Below are positions 27,707 to 35,593 of a stretch of 64,000 nucleotides of DNA, one piece after another. Below the pieces are notes generated by a model. It did no database searches. It was not told where the DNA came from and saw only the letters and a program-made list of their open reading frames with translations. The position numbers and the translations under genes are program-made. The DNA is from Ponticaulis sp. GTDB taxonomy: Bacteria; Pseudomonadota; Alphaproteobacteria; Caulobacterales; Hyphomonadaceae. Where the stretch lies: contig PBNO01000003.1 of assembly GCA_002723155.1 (NCBI GenBank), positions 336,484 to 400,483 of the forward strand, given 5' to 3'. Every line of letters starts with the position of its first letter. The first letter of the stretch is position 1.

Positions 27707-28696
27707 ATGCAACGTACGATTTTCGCCGCTTTATTCGGCAGCCTGCTGCTCACAACAGCCGCATGTGAACAGAACAGCTCCGAACCGGCAGGTGTCCCGA
27801 TCCGTGTCAGCGCTGCCGTCGCCGCCGTTGTTAATGGTGAACCTATCTATGCCACTGATGTCGAACTGGAAGCCGTTGCACAGGGCCGGGTTGATGTCGG
27901 CACACGTCTGGAAACCACTGATCCCGTTTTCGCCGATATTCTGAAACAATTGATCGACCAGAAACTGCTCGCGCAGGAAGCCCTCTCACGTGGCCTGCAT
28001 CTGGAAGAAAACGCTCAGCACCGTCTGCAGGCTGCCCGCGAACGTATTCTCGGCAACATCCTGATCGAGAACCTCGTTTCTGCTGAAGTCGACGATGCGG
28101 CCATTCTGGAAATGTACGAAGCCCAGACGGCCCTTCAGCAGCTTGGTGAGGAAGTTCTCATCCGGCACATTCTGGTGGAAACAGAAGAAGAAGCAGACGA
28201 GCTTTATCAGGAGCTGCGCGGCGGAGCGGAATTTGCCGAAGTGGCCTTCACCCACTCCATCGACAGAAGCTCAAGCGCAGAGGGCGGCCTGCTCGGTTAT
28301 TTCCTGCCTGAAGAATTCTCCGCGCCATTCCCATCCATCATCAACCGCACAGCAGTCGGTGCTATCTCATCTCCGTTCGAGAGCGATCTTGGCTGGCACA
28401 TCATCAAGATTGATGACCGCCGCACAGAAGCGCCGCCGACATTCGACGAAACCCGACCGATGATTGTCGAGTTTCTGACGCTAAGCGAGATCAGCACTGT
28501 TCTGGAGCGCCTGCACAACCGCGCCAGTATCGAAACGGTTATCGAAGATCCTGAGATTGGTGTTCGAAACTTCAGCGATGCACCGGAATCGCTCGATGAC
28601 CTGATGATCGAGGATGAAATGCCGTCTGGCCTTCCGCTGGCAGACGAATCTGAAACTACTGACGACACAGCTCCAACCACTGAGGCGACTGAGTGA
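27707..28696 (+). CDS. Parvulin-type peptidyl-prolyl isomerase, probable lipoprotein
   Basis: Exported folding factor of 329 aa in the PpiC/SurA/PrsA class. The start at 27707 gives a signal (MQRTIFAALFGSLLLTTAAC) with Cys20 as likely lipid site. A SurA_N-like helical part precedes the rotamase domain, seen as 'IRHILVETEEEADELYQEL', 'GGAEFAEVAFTHSIDRS', 'GGLLGYF' and 'GWHIIKIDDRR'. The tail is acidic. The stop overlaps the argJ start by 4 nt (GTGA), so argJ is translationally coupled to it. Lying opposite secA, it fits a role in maturing exported proteins. Confidence 0.9.
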   Translation: MQRTIFAALFGSLLLTTAACEQNSSEPAGVPIRVSAAVAAVVNGEPIYATDVELEAVAQGRVDVGTRLETTDPVFADILKQLIDQKLLAQEALSRGLHLEENAQHRLQAARERILGNILIENLVSAEVDDAAILEMYEAQTALQQLGEEVLIRHILVETEEEADELYQELRGGAEFAEVAFTHSIDRSSSAEGGLLGYFLPEEFSAPFPSIINRTAVGAISSPFESDLGWHIIKIDDRRTEAPPTFDETRPMIVEFLTLSEISTVLERLHNRASIETVIEDPEIGVRNFSDAPESLDDLMIEDEMPSGLPLADESETTDDTAPTTEATE

Positions 28697-29928
28697 AACT
28701 GACACGCTCTCCGCTGGCTCCGGAACGGTTTCCGGACCTGCCTGACATTGATGGCGTACACGCCGCGACCTTCTCGCTTGGCATGTACAAATATCAACGC
28801 GACGATCTTCTGGTCGTTCACTTTCCGGAAATCGCCTCTTGCGGCGGGGCCTTCACCCGCTCGCTGACCCGATCATGTGACGTGGACTGGTGCCGTGAAG
28901 CGCTGGAAAAGACCGGCGGCAAAGCGTCTGCGCTCATCGTCAACGCAGGCAATTCCAACGCCTTCACGTTTGAAAAGGGCGTCGCAAAAAACGAAGCGAC
29001 GCTGGACGCGTATGAAGCCCTCACCGGCATGCCGCGCCATGAATGCTATATCGCGGCGACAGGCGTTATCGGCGAGCCGGTCCGCCCGGACCTGATCGCG
29101 CAGCACCTGCCAACACTCTGGCCAACCCTTCAACCGGGCAAGCCATGGCTGGAACTGGCTAAAGCCTTCTCCACGACGGATACCTTCCCGAAAGGCGCAG
29201 GCAAGCAGATCGAAGTCGCGGGCCGCACGATTTCCATCGCGGGCATCGCGAAAGGGTCCGGCATGATCGCGCCGAATATGGCGACCATGCTGGCCTACAT
29301 TTTCACAGATGCACCGCTAACGCCGGAACAATGCCAGCAGATCACCTCGCGCCACACAAATGCGAGCTTTAACTGCATCACGGTTGATGGCGACACCTCG
29401 ACCTCGGACACCGTCATGCTGTTTGCGACAGGCGCTGCACCGATCAGCCAGGCCGCATCTGACGAAGCCTTCGAGCAGATTTCAGACGCCATCGGAGAGG
29501 TCTTCATGGACCTTGCCCACCAGATCGTTCGCGACGGTGAAGGCGCATCCAAATTCATCGGCATCGAAGTCACCGGCGCCGTGAACGACAATTCCGCAAA
29601 AACCATTGCCTGCGCGATCGCCAACTCCCCACTCGTTAAGACGGCCCTCGCGGCAAGCGATGCGAACTGGGGCCGGATCGTAATGGCGGTCGGCAAATCG
29701 CTGGAACCTGTTAACAGGGATAAACTCATTATCGAGATTGGCGGGGTGCGCGTTGCCGAAGGCGGCGGACGTGCGGCGAGCTATGATGAAGCCCGCGCCA
29801 CAGCCGCTGTTTCCGGTGAAAACATAGAGATTACGGTGGATGTCGCCATGGGTGACGGACGCGCCAAAGTCTGGACCTGCGACCTCACTCACGGTTACGT
29901 AGAAATTAACGGCGCGTACCGAACTTGA
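28693..29928 (+). CDS. argJ: Bifunctional glutamate N-acetyltransferase / ornithine acetyltransferase
   Basis: Transfers acetyl between ornithine and glutamate in the cyclic arginine pathway and can also use acetyl-CoA; cytoplasmic, 411 aa. The self-cleavage site is in 'KGSGMIAPNMATMLAY', with cleavage before the Thr in family members; 'NAGNSNAFT' and 'DGDTSTSDTV' are also present. The start is GTG at 28693, 4 nt inside the parvulin gene. With argJ the cell recycles acetyl groups, in line with argD and argF elsewhere in the window. Confidence 0.95.
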   Translation: MKLTRSPLAPERFPDLPDIDGVHAATFSLGMYKYQRDDLLVVHFPEIASCGGAFTRSLTRSCDVDWCREALEKTGGKASALIVNAGNSNAFTFEKGVAKNEATLDAYEALTGMPRHECYIAATGVIGEPVRPDLIAQHLPTLWPTLQPGKPWLELAKAFSTTDTFPKGAGKQIEVAGRTISIAGIAKGSGMIAPNMATMLAYIFTDAPLTPEQCQQITSRHTNASFNCITVDGDTSTSDTVMLFATGAAPISQAASDEAFEQISDAIGEVFMDLAHQIVRDGEGASKFIGIEVTGAVNDNSAKTIACAIANSPLVKTALAASDANWGRIVMAVGKSLEPVNRDKLIIEIGGVRVAEGGGRAASYDEARATAAVSGENIEITVDVAMGDGRAKVWTCDLTHGYVEINGAYRT

Positions 29929-29969
29929 AAAGATTAACGCAACCCCCCTTTACGATTTACTGTTAGAAA

Positions 29970-30395
29970 ATGCCTGAGAGAAAAATTCTCTACGTCTCTG
30001 CGGCAGTGCTCATGCGCCCGGATCAGACCCTACTTCTGGCTCAACGCCCGGAAGGAAAGTCGATGGCGGGGCTATGGGAACTCCCTGGCGGCAAGATAGA
30101 GCCCGGCGAAACGCCGGAAACAGCGTTGATACGCGAATTGAGGGAGGAGTTGGCCGTGCAGACCCATGCAAGCGCAGTGCGACCGCTTACTTTTGCCTCC
30201 CACGCTTATGACAATTTCCACCTTGTGATGCCTGTCTTCCTCATTCGCGAATGGGATGGTGAGCCGGTTGCACAGGAAGGTCAGACGCTTGAATTCGTCG
30301 CGCCATCCGATCTGAAAGCCTATCCTGCGCCAGAGGCGGACATTCCGCTTTTCAGCTTCATTGAAGATTATGCCTCAAAAGGAGGTTTCGCATGA
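29970..30395 (+). CDS. mutT: MutT-type Nudix hydrolase (8-oxo-dGTP diphosphatase)
   Basis: Nudix protein of 141 aa. The Nudix box is complete: 'GGKIEPGETPETALIRELREEL', read in pieces, giving G-x5-E-x7-R-E-x-x-E-E. MutT removes oxidised dGTP from the nucleotide pool and so prevents mutations. The substrate is inferred from the box, length and gene order (argJ-mutT is a common alphaproteobacterial pair). The stop overlaps the next start by 4 nt. Confidence 0.9.
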   Translation: MPERKILYVSAAVLMRPDQTLLLAQRPEGKSMAGLWELPGGKIEPGETPETALIRELREELAVQTHASAVRPLTFASHAYDNFHLVMPVFLIREWDGEPVAQEGQTLEFVAPSDLKAYPAPEADIPLFSFIEDYASKGGFA

Positions 30396-30577
30396 GCGCC
30401 CGACGCAAGATTACCTCCTTCAGCAAAGCTAAAGGCGGCGCAACGTCTATCGAGTACGGCCTGATCGTCGCGCTCATCGTCATTGGCCTCATTGCGGCGA
30501 TTACTTCATGGGGTAATTCTGCGACCGACATGTATGAAGGCCTCGACGCAGACTGGGATGCCGCTCAGGGCGGTTGA
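30392..30577 (+). CDS. Flp-family type IVb pilin
   Basis: Prepilin of 61 aa. After a basic leader ending in GG, the mature start ATSIEYGL carries the invariant Glu at position 5 typical of Flp pilins, followed by a 20-residue hydrophobic stretch. The prepilin peptidase TadV/CpaA should cut after the second Gly. The gene overlaps mutT by 4 nt, which is an odd place for a pilin; main tad/cpa genes are not adjacent, though tadE/F/G-like genes lie at 49.2-51.5 kb. Confidence 0.88.
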   Translation: MSARRKITSFSKAKGGATSIEYGLIVALIVIGLIAAITSWGNSATDMYEGLDADWDAAQGG

Positions 30578-31471
30578 TTACCGCCCCGCTTTATCACCCG
30601 CTGGCAGCTCTTTTGCGCCTACCGCTTCAGCCATAGACACTTTCGCAGAGCCCGGACGCTTCGGCTTTGGCTGCGAGGCATGCGGCGCCCAGCCCGTCAC
30701 CCAGATCAGATCCACCGTTACGCGCAGGCGACCATCCGCGTCCGCAAACTCGCTTGCATAGATTTGCGCAGCGCGCATCAGCACATCGCGGCGCAGCGGA
30801 CGCCCAAGCCCCTGAGCGGGCGCATGCGTCTCGCCCAGCGCCTGAAGGTCACGCATCACGTCGAAAATCGTATCATAGCGGATGGTGAGCCGATCTCGGT
30901 CGCTCACCGGAAGCGCGAGCCCTGCCCTCTGCAGAAGCGCGGACATATCGGCCGCATCCGCAAACGGAGAAACGCGCATTTCCGCCCCGCCTGTCAGCTC
31001 ACTCTCTGCGCGCAGGAGAGACTGACGAAGCTCAGTAAAGCTTGCCCCTCCTGCCAGTACGCCAACGAAGAACCCATCCGGTTTCATGGCGCGGTTGATC
31101 TGGATCAGCGAGCCCGGAAGATCATTCACCCAGTGAAGCGCAAGCGGGCTCACTACCAGATCAAAGCTTTCATCCTTGAAAGGCAGCCATTCCTCATCCG
31201 CGACCACGCCGCCTTCACCGACGCGCCCTTGGGCAAAATCGGTCTCGATCAGGTCACCACAGAACGGGCCGAGTATCTCTTTCGTCTGCGTGCTATACCC
31301 GCCAAGGCAGAGCGCACGTTCGAAAGTGCGCCCCGTAGAGGCGAGCCTGTCGGAAATATCTTCAAGCACACGCTTTTTCAGGAAGTCTGCCTGATGATAG
31401 CCTGCACTGGCACGCTCACGGCGGCGGCGCACTTGGGCGCGATTAAAGACTTCGGAGGTCGGGTTCTGCAT
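30578..31471 (-). CDS. SAM-dependent methyltransferase, NDUFAF5/BioC-like
   Basis: Class I methyltransferase of 297 aa. The N-terminus 'VFNRAQVRRRRERAS' is typical of the NDUFAF5 (C20orf7) family; mitochondrial NDUFAF5 is a complex I assembly factor that hydroxylates an arginine. The SAM-binding segment is 'ERALCLGGYSTQT', somewhat degenerate, and 'LPFKDESFDLVVSPLALHWVNDL' fits the post-motif region. The start overlaps that of comF: its ATG pair at 31474/31471 reads across the comF ATG at 31473. The stop abuts the pilin stop, so the two genes converge without a gap. Confidence 0.82.
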   Translation of the reverse strand: MQNPTSEVFNRAQVRRRRERASAGYHQADFLKKRVLEDISDRLASTGRTFERALCLGGYSTQTKEILGPFCGDLIETDFAQGRVGEGGVVADEEWLPFKDESFDLVVSPLALHWVNDLPGSLIQINRAMKPDGFFVGVLAGGASFTELRQSLLRAESELTGGAEMRVSPFADAADMSALLQRAGLALPVSDRDRLTIRYDTIFDVMRDLQALGETHAPAQGLGRPLRRDVLMRAAQIYASEFADADGRLRVTVDLIWVTGWAPHASQPKPKRPGSAKVSMAEAVGAKELPAGDKAGR

Positions 31472-31472
31472 C

Positions 31473-32261
31473 ATGGCTGGAGATATGGACCGATCAGTGC
31501 CATCCGCCAAGGTGTTAGGCGTAGACCGGGAACGCCTTCGCAGTCTTTTCGGCTGGCTGAACCCCGGCCAGTCTCTTGTGAGCGGGGATTCCCTTGCTGG
31601 TAACGCTCGCCTTTCGCCGGAAGAATTCGCGCAGCTGAACTTTATCTGCCAGCCATTTTGCGACAGCTGCGCCCTGCCCTTTGAGCGCGGCGAGGAGCAC
31701 GGGCTGATCTGTGCCGCCTGCGCGGCGCATCCGCCCGTCTGGCATCAGGCCCGCTCTGCGCTTGTCTATGATGATATCACCAGCCGGCTGATCCTGTCTC
31801 TCAAACGCCGTGGCAATAGGAATGGATTATCAGTCTTTGCAGAGTTTCTGACGTCTGCAGCAGGCGATGTGCTCACCACCGCAGACCTTGTTATCCCTGT
31901 GCCGATCCATTCGCGCCGCCTTGCCATGCGCGGCTTCAATCAGGCGGGATGGCTGGCAGCGGCCCTGAAAGACAAACTATCCCTGCCCTATGACGAGTTC
32001 TGCATCCGCCGCGTGAAGGCGACGCCCAGTCAGGGTCACCTTAATGCCCGTCAACGCCGCGCCAATGTGGCAGGGGCTTTCAAGCTGACGACACGCGGAG
32101 CGGAACGCATTACCGGAAAGCGCATTATTCTGCTGGATGATGTTTACACAACGGGCGCCACACTCACGGCCTGCGCACGAACACTTCAACGGGCGCGCCC
32201 GGCCAATCTGGACGTCGTGACATTTGCCCGCGTTGTAGCGCCCGCAAATCCGACTATATAG
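31473..32261 (+). CDS. ComF-family phosphoribosyltransferase-like protein
   Basis: Protein of 262 aa. The N-terminal zinc-finger-like part has CQPFCDSC and CAACAAHPP; the C-terminal PRTase motif is 'RIILLDDVYTTGATL'. ComF acts in natural competence in some bacteria, yet the family is widespread without competence, so its task here is not known. Another ATG lies at 31485. The gene is divergent from the NDUFAF5-like methyltransferase and heads the comF-grxC-DUF1178 cluster. Confidence 0.88.
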   Translation: MAGDMDRSVPSAKVLGVDRERLRSLFGWLNPGQSLVSGDSLAGNARLSPEEFAQLNFICQPFCDSCALPFERGEEHGLICAACAAHPPVWHQARSALVYDDITSRLILSLKRRGNRNGLSVFAEFLTSAAGDVLTTADLVIPVPIHSRRLAMRGFNQAGWLAAALKDKLSLPYDEFCIRRVKATPSQGHLNARQRRANVAGAFKLTTRGAERITGKRIILLDDVYTTGATLTACARTLQRARPANLDVVTFARVVAPANPTI

Positions 32262-32285
32262 GTCCGCGATCGGAGAATTATTGTT

Positions 32286-32546
32286 ATGGCCAAGGTTGAA
32301 ATCTATACGCGTCAGTTCTGCCCGTACTGCACACGCGCCCTCTCACTGCTCGACAAGAAAGGCGTGAAGTACACGCATGTCGACGCTGGTATGGACCCGC
32401 AAAAGCGTCAGGAAATGATCCAGCGCGCAAATGGAGGCAGCACATACCCGCAAATCTTCATCAATGACGACCATATTGGCGGCTGCGATGAGATGTTTGC
32501 GCTCGAACGCGCCGGCAAGCTGGACCCGCTTCTGTCACAAGCTTAA
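32286..32546 (+). CDS. grxC: Glutaredoxin 3
   Basis: Thiol-disulfide oxidoreductase of 86 aa working with glutathione in the cytoplasm. The active site is CPYC at about residues 12-15, and 'GSTYPQIFINDDHIGGCDEM' provides the cis-Pro and GSH-binding GGCD. It lies 24 bp after comF, with the DUF1178 gene 11 bp further on. Confidence 0.95.
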   Translation: MAKVEIYTRQFCPYCTRALSLLDKKGVKYTHVDAGMDPQKRQEMIQRANGGSTYPQIFINDDHIGGCDEMFALERAGKLDPLLSQA

Positions 32547-32557
32547 ACGACACCGCC

Positions 32558-33010
32558 ATGGTCAAATACGCCCTTCAATGTCTGTCCTGTCAGTCCCCGT
32601 TCGAAGCCTGGTTTTCAGGCTCGGATGCGTTTGACCAGCAGAAGGAGAAGGGCCTCATCACCTGCCCCGAATGTGGCAGCTCTGATGTGAAGAAGCAGAT
32701 CATGGCACCATCGGTGAGCGGCACCAAAAAGCGCGGTGATACCGTGCCAGCCGCTTCCACGCCGGACCAGAAAATGGCCGAGATGATGCGCGCCGTGCGC
32801 GACCATATCGCCTCCACACACGAATATGTCGGCTCGGATTTTGCCAAAACGGCCCGCGCTATGCATGAGGGTGAGGCAGAGGCCAAACCCGTCTGGGGTG
32901 AGACCACGCTCGAAGAAGCCAAAGAGCTAATTGAAGACGGCGTATCTGCTGTCCGTCTGCCGGAAGCGGCAACACCGGCAAAACCGGTCGATCAGAAAAA
33001 ACTCAACTAA
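32558..33010 (+). CDS. DUF1178 protein
   Basis: Protein of 150 aa. The N-terminal pattern 'MVKYALQCLSCQSPFEAWFSGSDAFDQQ' followed by CPECGSSDVKKQIMAPSVS is the DUF1178 signature, with four cysteines likely to bind zinc. The C-terminal half has 'DFAKTARAMHEGEAE' and 'PVWGETTLEEAKELIEDG'. Function unknown. In many alphaproteobacteria a nitrilase-like gene lies between grxC and this gene; here it is missing. Confidence 0.9.
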   Translation: MVKYALQCLSCQSPFEAWFSGSDAFDQQKEKGLITCPECGSSDVKKQIMAPSVSGTKKRGDTVPAASTPDQKMAEMMRAVRDHIASTHEYVGSDFAKTARAMHEGEAEAKPVWGETTLEEAKELIEDGVSAVRLPEAATPAKPVDQKKLN

Positions 33011-33090
33011 AACACGCTTCGGTGCGGAACCTTCATTCCGCAAGCGCATTTCTTCTCCATCAACTGATCCGCTCAGCACTGGAGAAAGAC

Positions 33091-33219
33091 ATGAAGAATT
33101 ATCTGAAGATTGCCAGCATGTGCATTTTCGCCCTCGCCCTGACAGCGTGCAACACAATTGATGGTGCCGGTCAGGATGTCGAAGAAGCAGGCGAAACCAT
33201 TCAGGACGCTGCTAACTAA
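33091..33219 (+). CDS. Entericidin-like small lipoprotein (copy 1)
   Basis: Protein of 42 aa: signal peptide with lipobox LTAC (Cys20) and a short tail 'NTIDGAGQDVEEAGETIQDA'. That tail, with 'G.G.D....G..I..A', is characteristic of the entericidin A/B family. GGAG precedes the ATG at 33091. The E. coli pair is described as antidote/toxin peptides in stationary phase, but the role in alphaproteobacteria is unproven. A paralogue follows at 33349. Confidence 0.9.
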   Translation: MKNYLKIASMCIFALALTACNTIDGAGQDVEEAGETIQDAAN

Positions 33220-33255
33220 ACCCCTCTACGGAATTTCCCGTTCCTTCCAAACTGC

Positions 33256-33289
33256 ACGCGCTTGTCATCCCCATGGCAGGCGCGTTTTT
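33256..33289 (+). terminator. Rho-independent terminator between the two entericidin-like genes
   Basis: ACGCGCTTG (33256-33264) pairs with CAGGCGCGT (33277-33285) with one wobble, then T to 33289. It separates the first small lipoprotein gene from the second. Confidence 0.75.
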
Positions 33290-33348
33290 CTATTGCCAGC
33301 CGCCGCGCACGCGCCAATATATCCAGCGTATCTGTATCGGAGAGACGC

Positions 33349-33489
33349 ATGAAAAACTGGATGAAGCTCGCAGCCCTCACACTCATCACACTGACGATTG
33401 CAGCATGCAACACGGTTGAAGGCATTGGCCGCGATCTCGGCGAAGCGGGCGATACCATCGAAGACGCCGCGCGCAACAACCGTAACTGA
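33349..33489 (+). CDS. Entericidin-like small lipoprotein (copy 2)
   Basis: Protein of 46 aa, signal peptide with lipobox IAAC and tail 'NTVEGIGRDLGEAGDTIEDAAR'. It is a clear paralogue of the gene at 33091; both keep the spacing of Gly and Asp after the lipid cysteine, but the tail here is more basic (RNNRN at the end). GAGA lies just before the ATG. The tandem pair recalls ecnA/ecnB in E. coli. Confidence 0.9.
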   Translation: MKNWMKLAALTLITLTIAACNTVEGIGRDLGEAGDTIEDAARNNRN

Positions 33490-33556
33490 TACAACGCCAT
33501 TCTTGCCCAATCGCGGTTAAGCATGCACACTTCCCTTTCATTCATGAGAGGGACGC

Positions 33557-34111
33557 ATGAAACATTCTATTTTTTCCGCAGCACTCATTGGTGCAACACT
33601 TCTGATGCCTGCTGCCCACGCAGCGGGCTATCTCCACATTGAAGACATTCCGGGCGAATCCCGGGCGCCGGGGCATGAGGACTGGATTGATATCCTGACC
33701 ATGTCTGAAAGCGTGGCCATGCCGGACAATTCGGGCGCGGGACGCCGCACAGGCGCTGCTCAGTCATCCGGCATCACCATCACACGCCAGATGGACATCT
33801 CCAGCCCATACCTGATGAATGCGGTCGTACGCGGCACACGCTTTGACGAGGTCACAATCGATTTCACAGGGCGGACACCGTCTGGCGCTGTTGAGCCGTA
33901 TTATTCAGTCGAACTGCGCAATGCAGTTATCACCTCAGTCAGCACAAACATCGCTGAAGACAGTTTCGAAGAAGAACTGACGCTCCAGTATGAGAACATC
34001 ACCTGGACGGTGCATGAGCCGCGCGGTGAAGATCACTCAACAGAGTGGAACCGGTCTCAGAACACATCCACAGCTCCGCGCGTCAGACCACTTCCAACAC
34101 GGGCACAGTAA
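33557..34111 (+). CDS. Hcp-like (type VI tube protein fold) protein with an N-terminal signal peptide
   Basis: Protein of 184 aa. Residues 1-22 form a Sec signal ending AAHA; the mature part starts 'AGYLHIEDIPGESRAPGHEDWIDIL', the Hcp pattern (Y-L-x-I-x-x-I-x-G-E-S). Further Hcp marks are 'SGITITRQMDISSPYLMNAVVRGTRF' with 'VTIDF' and 'YYSVELRNAVITSVSTN'. Cytosolic Hcp forms the tube of type VI secretion systems and has no signal peptide. No other T6SS gene is in this window. It is coupled to the VanX-like gene by a TAATG overlap. Possibly a periplasmic protein that reuses the Hcp fold. Confidence 0.82.
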   Translation: MKHSIFSAALIGATLLMPAAHAAGYLHIEDIPGESRAPGHEDWIDILTMSESVAMPDNSGAGRRTGAAQSSGITITRQMDISSPYLMNAVVRGTRFDEVTIDFTGRTPSGAVEPYYSVELRNAVITSVSTNIAEDSFEEELTLQYENITWTVHEPRGEDHSTEWNRSQNTSTAPRVRPLPTRAQ

Positions 34112-34800
34112 TGAAGACACTCCTGCGAACCGGAACCCTATTTGCGGCAGGCCTAGCGCTTGCTGCCTGCTCCAGCGCGCAGGAGCCGCCCCGCCCTGAC
34201 GGTTTTGTCTCCATCACAGATTCCGTGCCCGGCATCGCGACGGAAATCCGCTATTTCACCGATGAGAATTTCGTCGGTCGCCCGATCAACGGCTATGAGG
34301 CCCCGCTTTGTATTCTCTCGGTTGAGGCGGCAGAGGCTGTCGCTTCGGTTCAGGAAACGCTGTCCGGCTTCGGCCTCGGCCTGAAAGTCTTTGACTGCTA
34401 TCGCCCGCAGCGCGCCGTCTCTGATTTTGCGGCATGGGCCGCAGATCCAGAAGATGTCGCGCGGCAGGCAGACTACTATCCGAATGTACCCAAGGATGAA
34501 CTGTTCGAACGCGGCTATATCGCCGAACGCTCCGGCCATTCACGCGGCAGCGCGATAGACCTCACACTGATAGACCTTTCCACCAACGAAGAACTCGACA
34601 TGGGTTCAGGCTATGACCTGTTCGATACCCTCTCCCACCCGTCAGACCCGCGCCCGTCCGCCGAAGCGCGCGCCAATCGCATGCTGTTACAGCGCCTGAT
34701 GGTAGAGGCAGGCTTTAATGCGCTTGAAGAAGAATGGTGGCACTTCTGGCTCGCCGATGAGCCCTATCCGGACACGTATTTCGACTTCGTGGTGGAGTAG
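34111..34800 (+). CDS. D-Ala-D-Ala dipeptidase (VanX/DdpX family, peptidase M15D), lipoprotein
   Basis: Protein of 229 aa with a lipoprotein signal (lipobox LAAC). Zinc-site motifs of M15D are present: 'RSGHSRGSAIDLTL' with His and Asp ligands, and 'EEEWWHFWL' with the catalytic Glu and the last His ligand. The family splits D-Ala-D-Ala; cytosolic VanX gives vancomycin resistance, while exported members are used for cell-wall recycling or feeding. As a lipoprotein it should act in the periplasm. The start overlaps the stop of the Hcp-like gene by one nucleotide. Confidence 0.92.
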   Translation: MKTLLRTGTLFAAGLALAACSSAQEPPRPDGFVSITDSVPGIATEIRYFTDENFVGRPINGYEAPLCILSVEAAEAVASVQETLSGFGLGLKVFDCYRPQRAVSDFAAWAADPEDVARQADYYPNVPKDELFERGYIAERSGHSRGSAIDLTLIDLSTNEELDMGSGYDLFDTLSHPSDPRPSAEARANRMLLQRLMVEAGFNALEEEWWHFWLADEPYPDTYFDFVVE

Positions 34801-34806
34801 CCCACC

Positions 34807-34894
34807 TGTCATCCCGGAATGCGAAACGCATATCCGGGACCCAGCAACAGCGTCGCGCCATTTGCTAGGTCCCGGGTCTTCGCCCGGGATGACA
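34807..34894. repeat. 88-bp palindromic dispersed repeat, copy 1
   Basis: The unit begins TGTCATCCCGG and ends with its exact inverse CCGGGATGACA (11-bp terminal inverted repeats). Each half can also fold alone: ATGCG/CGCAT extended by TCCCGGA/TCCGGGA on the left, TCCCGGG/CCCGGGA on the right. It is the same length as copy 2 at 35482 and about 84% identical by hand count (14 differences). It lies 7 bp after the stop of the dipeptidase gene. It is of the REP/MITE-like class. Confidence 0.88.
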
Positions 34895-35017
34895 ATGCTA
34901 GCGTGTTCTAACTGGCGTACGTTGTTCATCAGTACACCTTCCAGACTACGCTAATACCTGCAACTTGAACGCGTTAGACAGTCTGGTAAACTCGCAGCGC
35001 TGCCACGGGGGATGCTC

Positions 35018-35413
35018 ATGAAGATGTACGCGAAAAGCGTTATGGTCGACGACCAGACGAAAGCACTTGCCTTCTACACCGAAAAGCTGGGCTTTATCGT
35101 CAAGCATAATATCCCGATGGGGGAGCACAGTTGGATCACTCTCGTCTCGCCCGAAGAACCCGACGGAGTGGAATTGCTTCTGGAACCGAATGCGCATCCC
35201 GCTGGAAAAACATTTCAGGACGCCATGAAGAAGGACAACATTCCATTCACAGCCTTCAGCGTCGAAAACCTGAACAACGAAGTGGATCGGCTAAAATCCC
35301 TCGGCGTTACGATCACACAGCCCCCTACAAATGTCGGGTCAGCGTCGATCGCTGCGTTTGATGATACGTGCGGCAATCTCATCCAATTGATCGAATTTCA
35401 CGCTGAAGCGTGA
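35018..35413 (+). CDS. VOC-family protein (glyoxalase/bleomycin-resistance fold)
   Basis: Protein of 131 aa: 'KSVMVDDQTKALAFYTEKLGF' at the start, 'GVELLLEPNAHPAGK' in the middle and 'DDTCGNLIQLIEF' at the end. These are marks of a metal-binding VOC single-domain protein close to PhnB/lyase types. GGGGG lies 6 nt before the ATG at 35018, so this start is preferred over the ATG at 35012. Substrate unknown. It stands between two copies of the 88-bp repeat. Confidence 0.88.
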   Translation: MKMYAKSVMVDDQTKALAFYTEKLGFIVKHNIPMGEHSWITLVSPEEPDGVELLLEPNAHPAGKTFQDAMKKDNIPFTAFSVENLNNEVDRLKSLGVTITQPPTNVGSASIAAFDDTCGNLIQLIEFHAEA

Positions 35414-35481
35414 TCCATTGATCAACAGATAAGCCTTGCAAATGGAGCCGCCCGGGCAATTGCTTCCTGCGCGATCAACAC

Positions 35482-35569
35482 TGTCACCCCGGAATGCGGA
35501 ACGCATATCCGGGACCCAGTAATATCATCACGCCAATGTCTGGGTCCCGGGTCTTCGCCGCGGAAGACA
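35482..35569. repeat. 88-bp palindromic dispersed repeat, copy 2
   Basis: Same orientation and length as copy 1. The left half is nearly the same (CCGGAATGCG-GAA-CGCATATCCGGGACCCAG read in short pieces), the centre differs most, and the right terminal repeat is partly decayed (GCGGAAGACA in place of CCGGGATGACA). It lies in the convergent gap between the VOC gene and the nuclease-like gene. The rest of 35414-35593 has no gene. Confidence 0.88.
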
Positions 35570-35593
35570 ATACTGGCCGGAGCGCTTCCCCAA

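Noticed and set aside
34807-35569. CRISPR-like repeats
   Set aside because: Only two copies, 675 bp apart, each internally palindromic and separated by a whole gene; no array or spacers.
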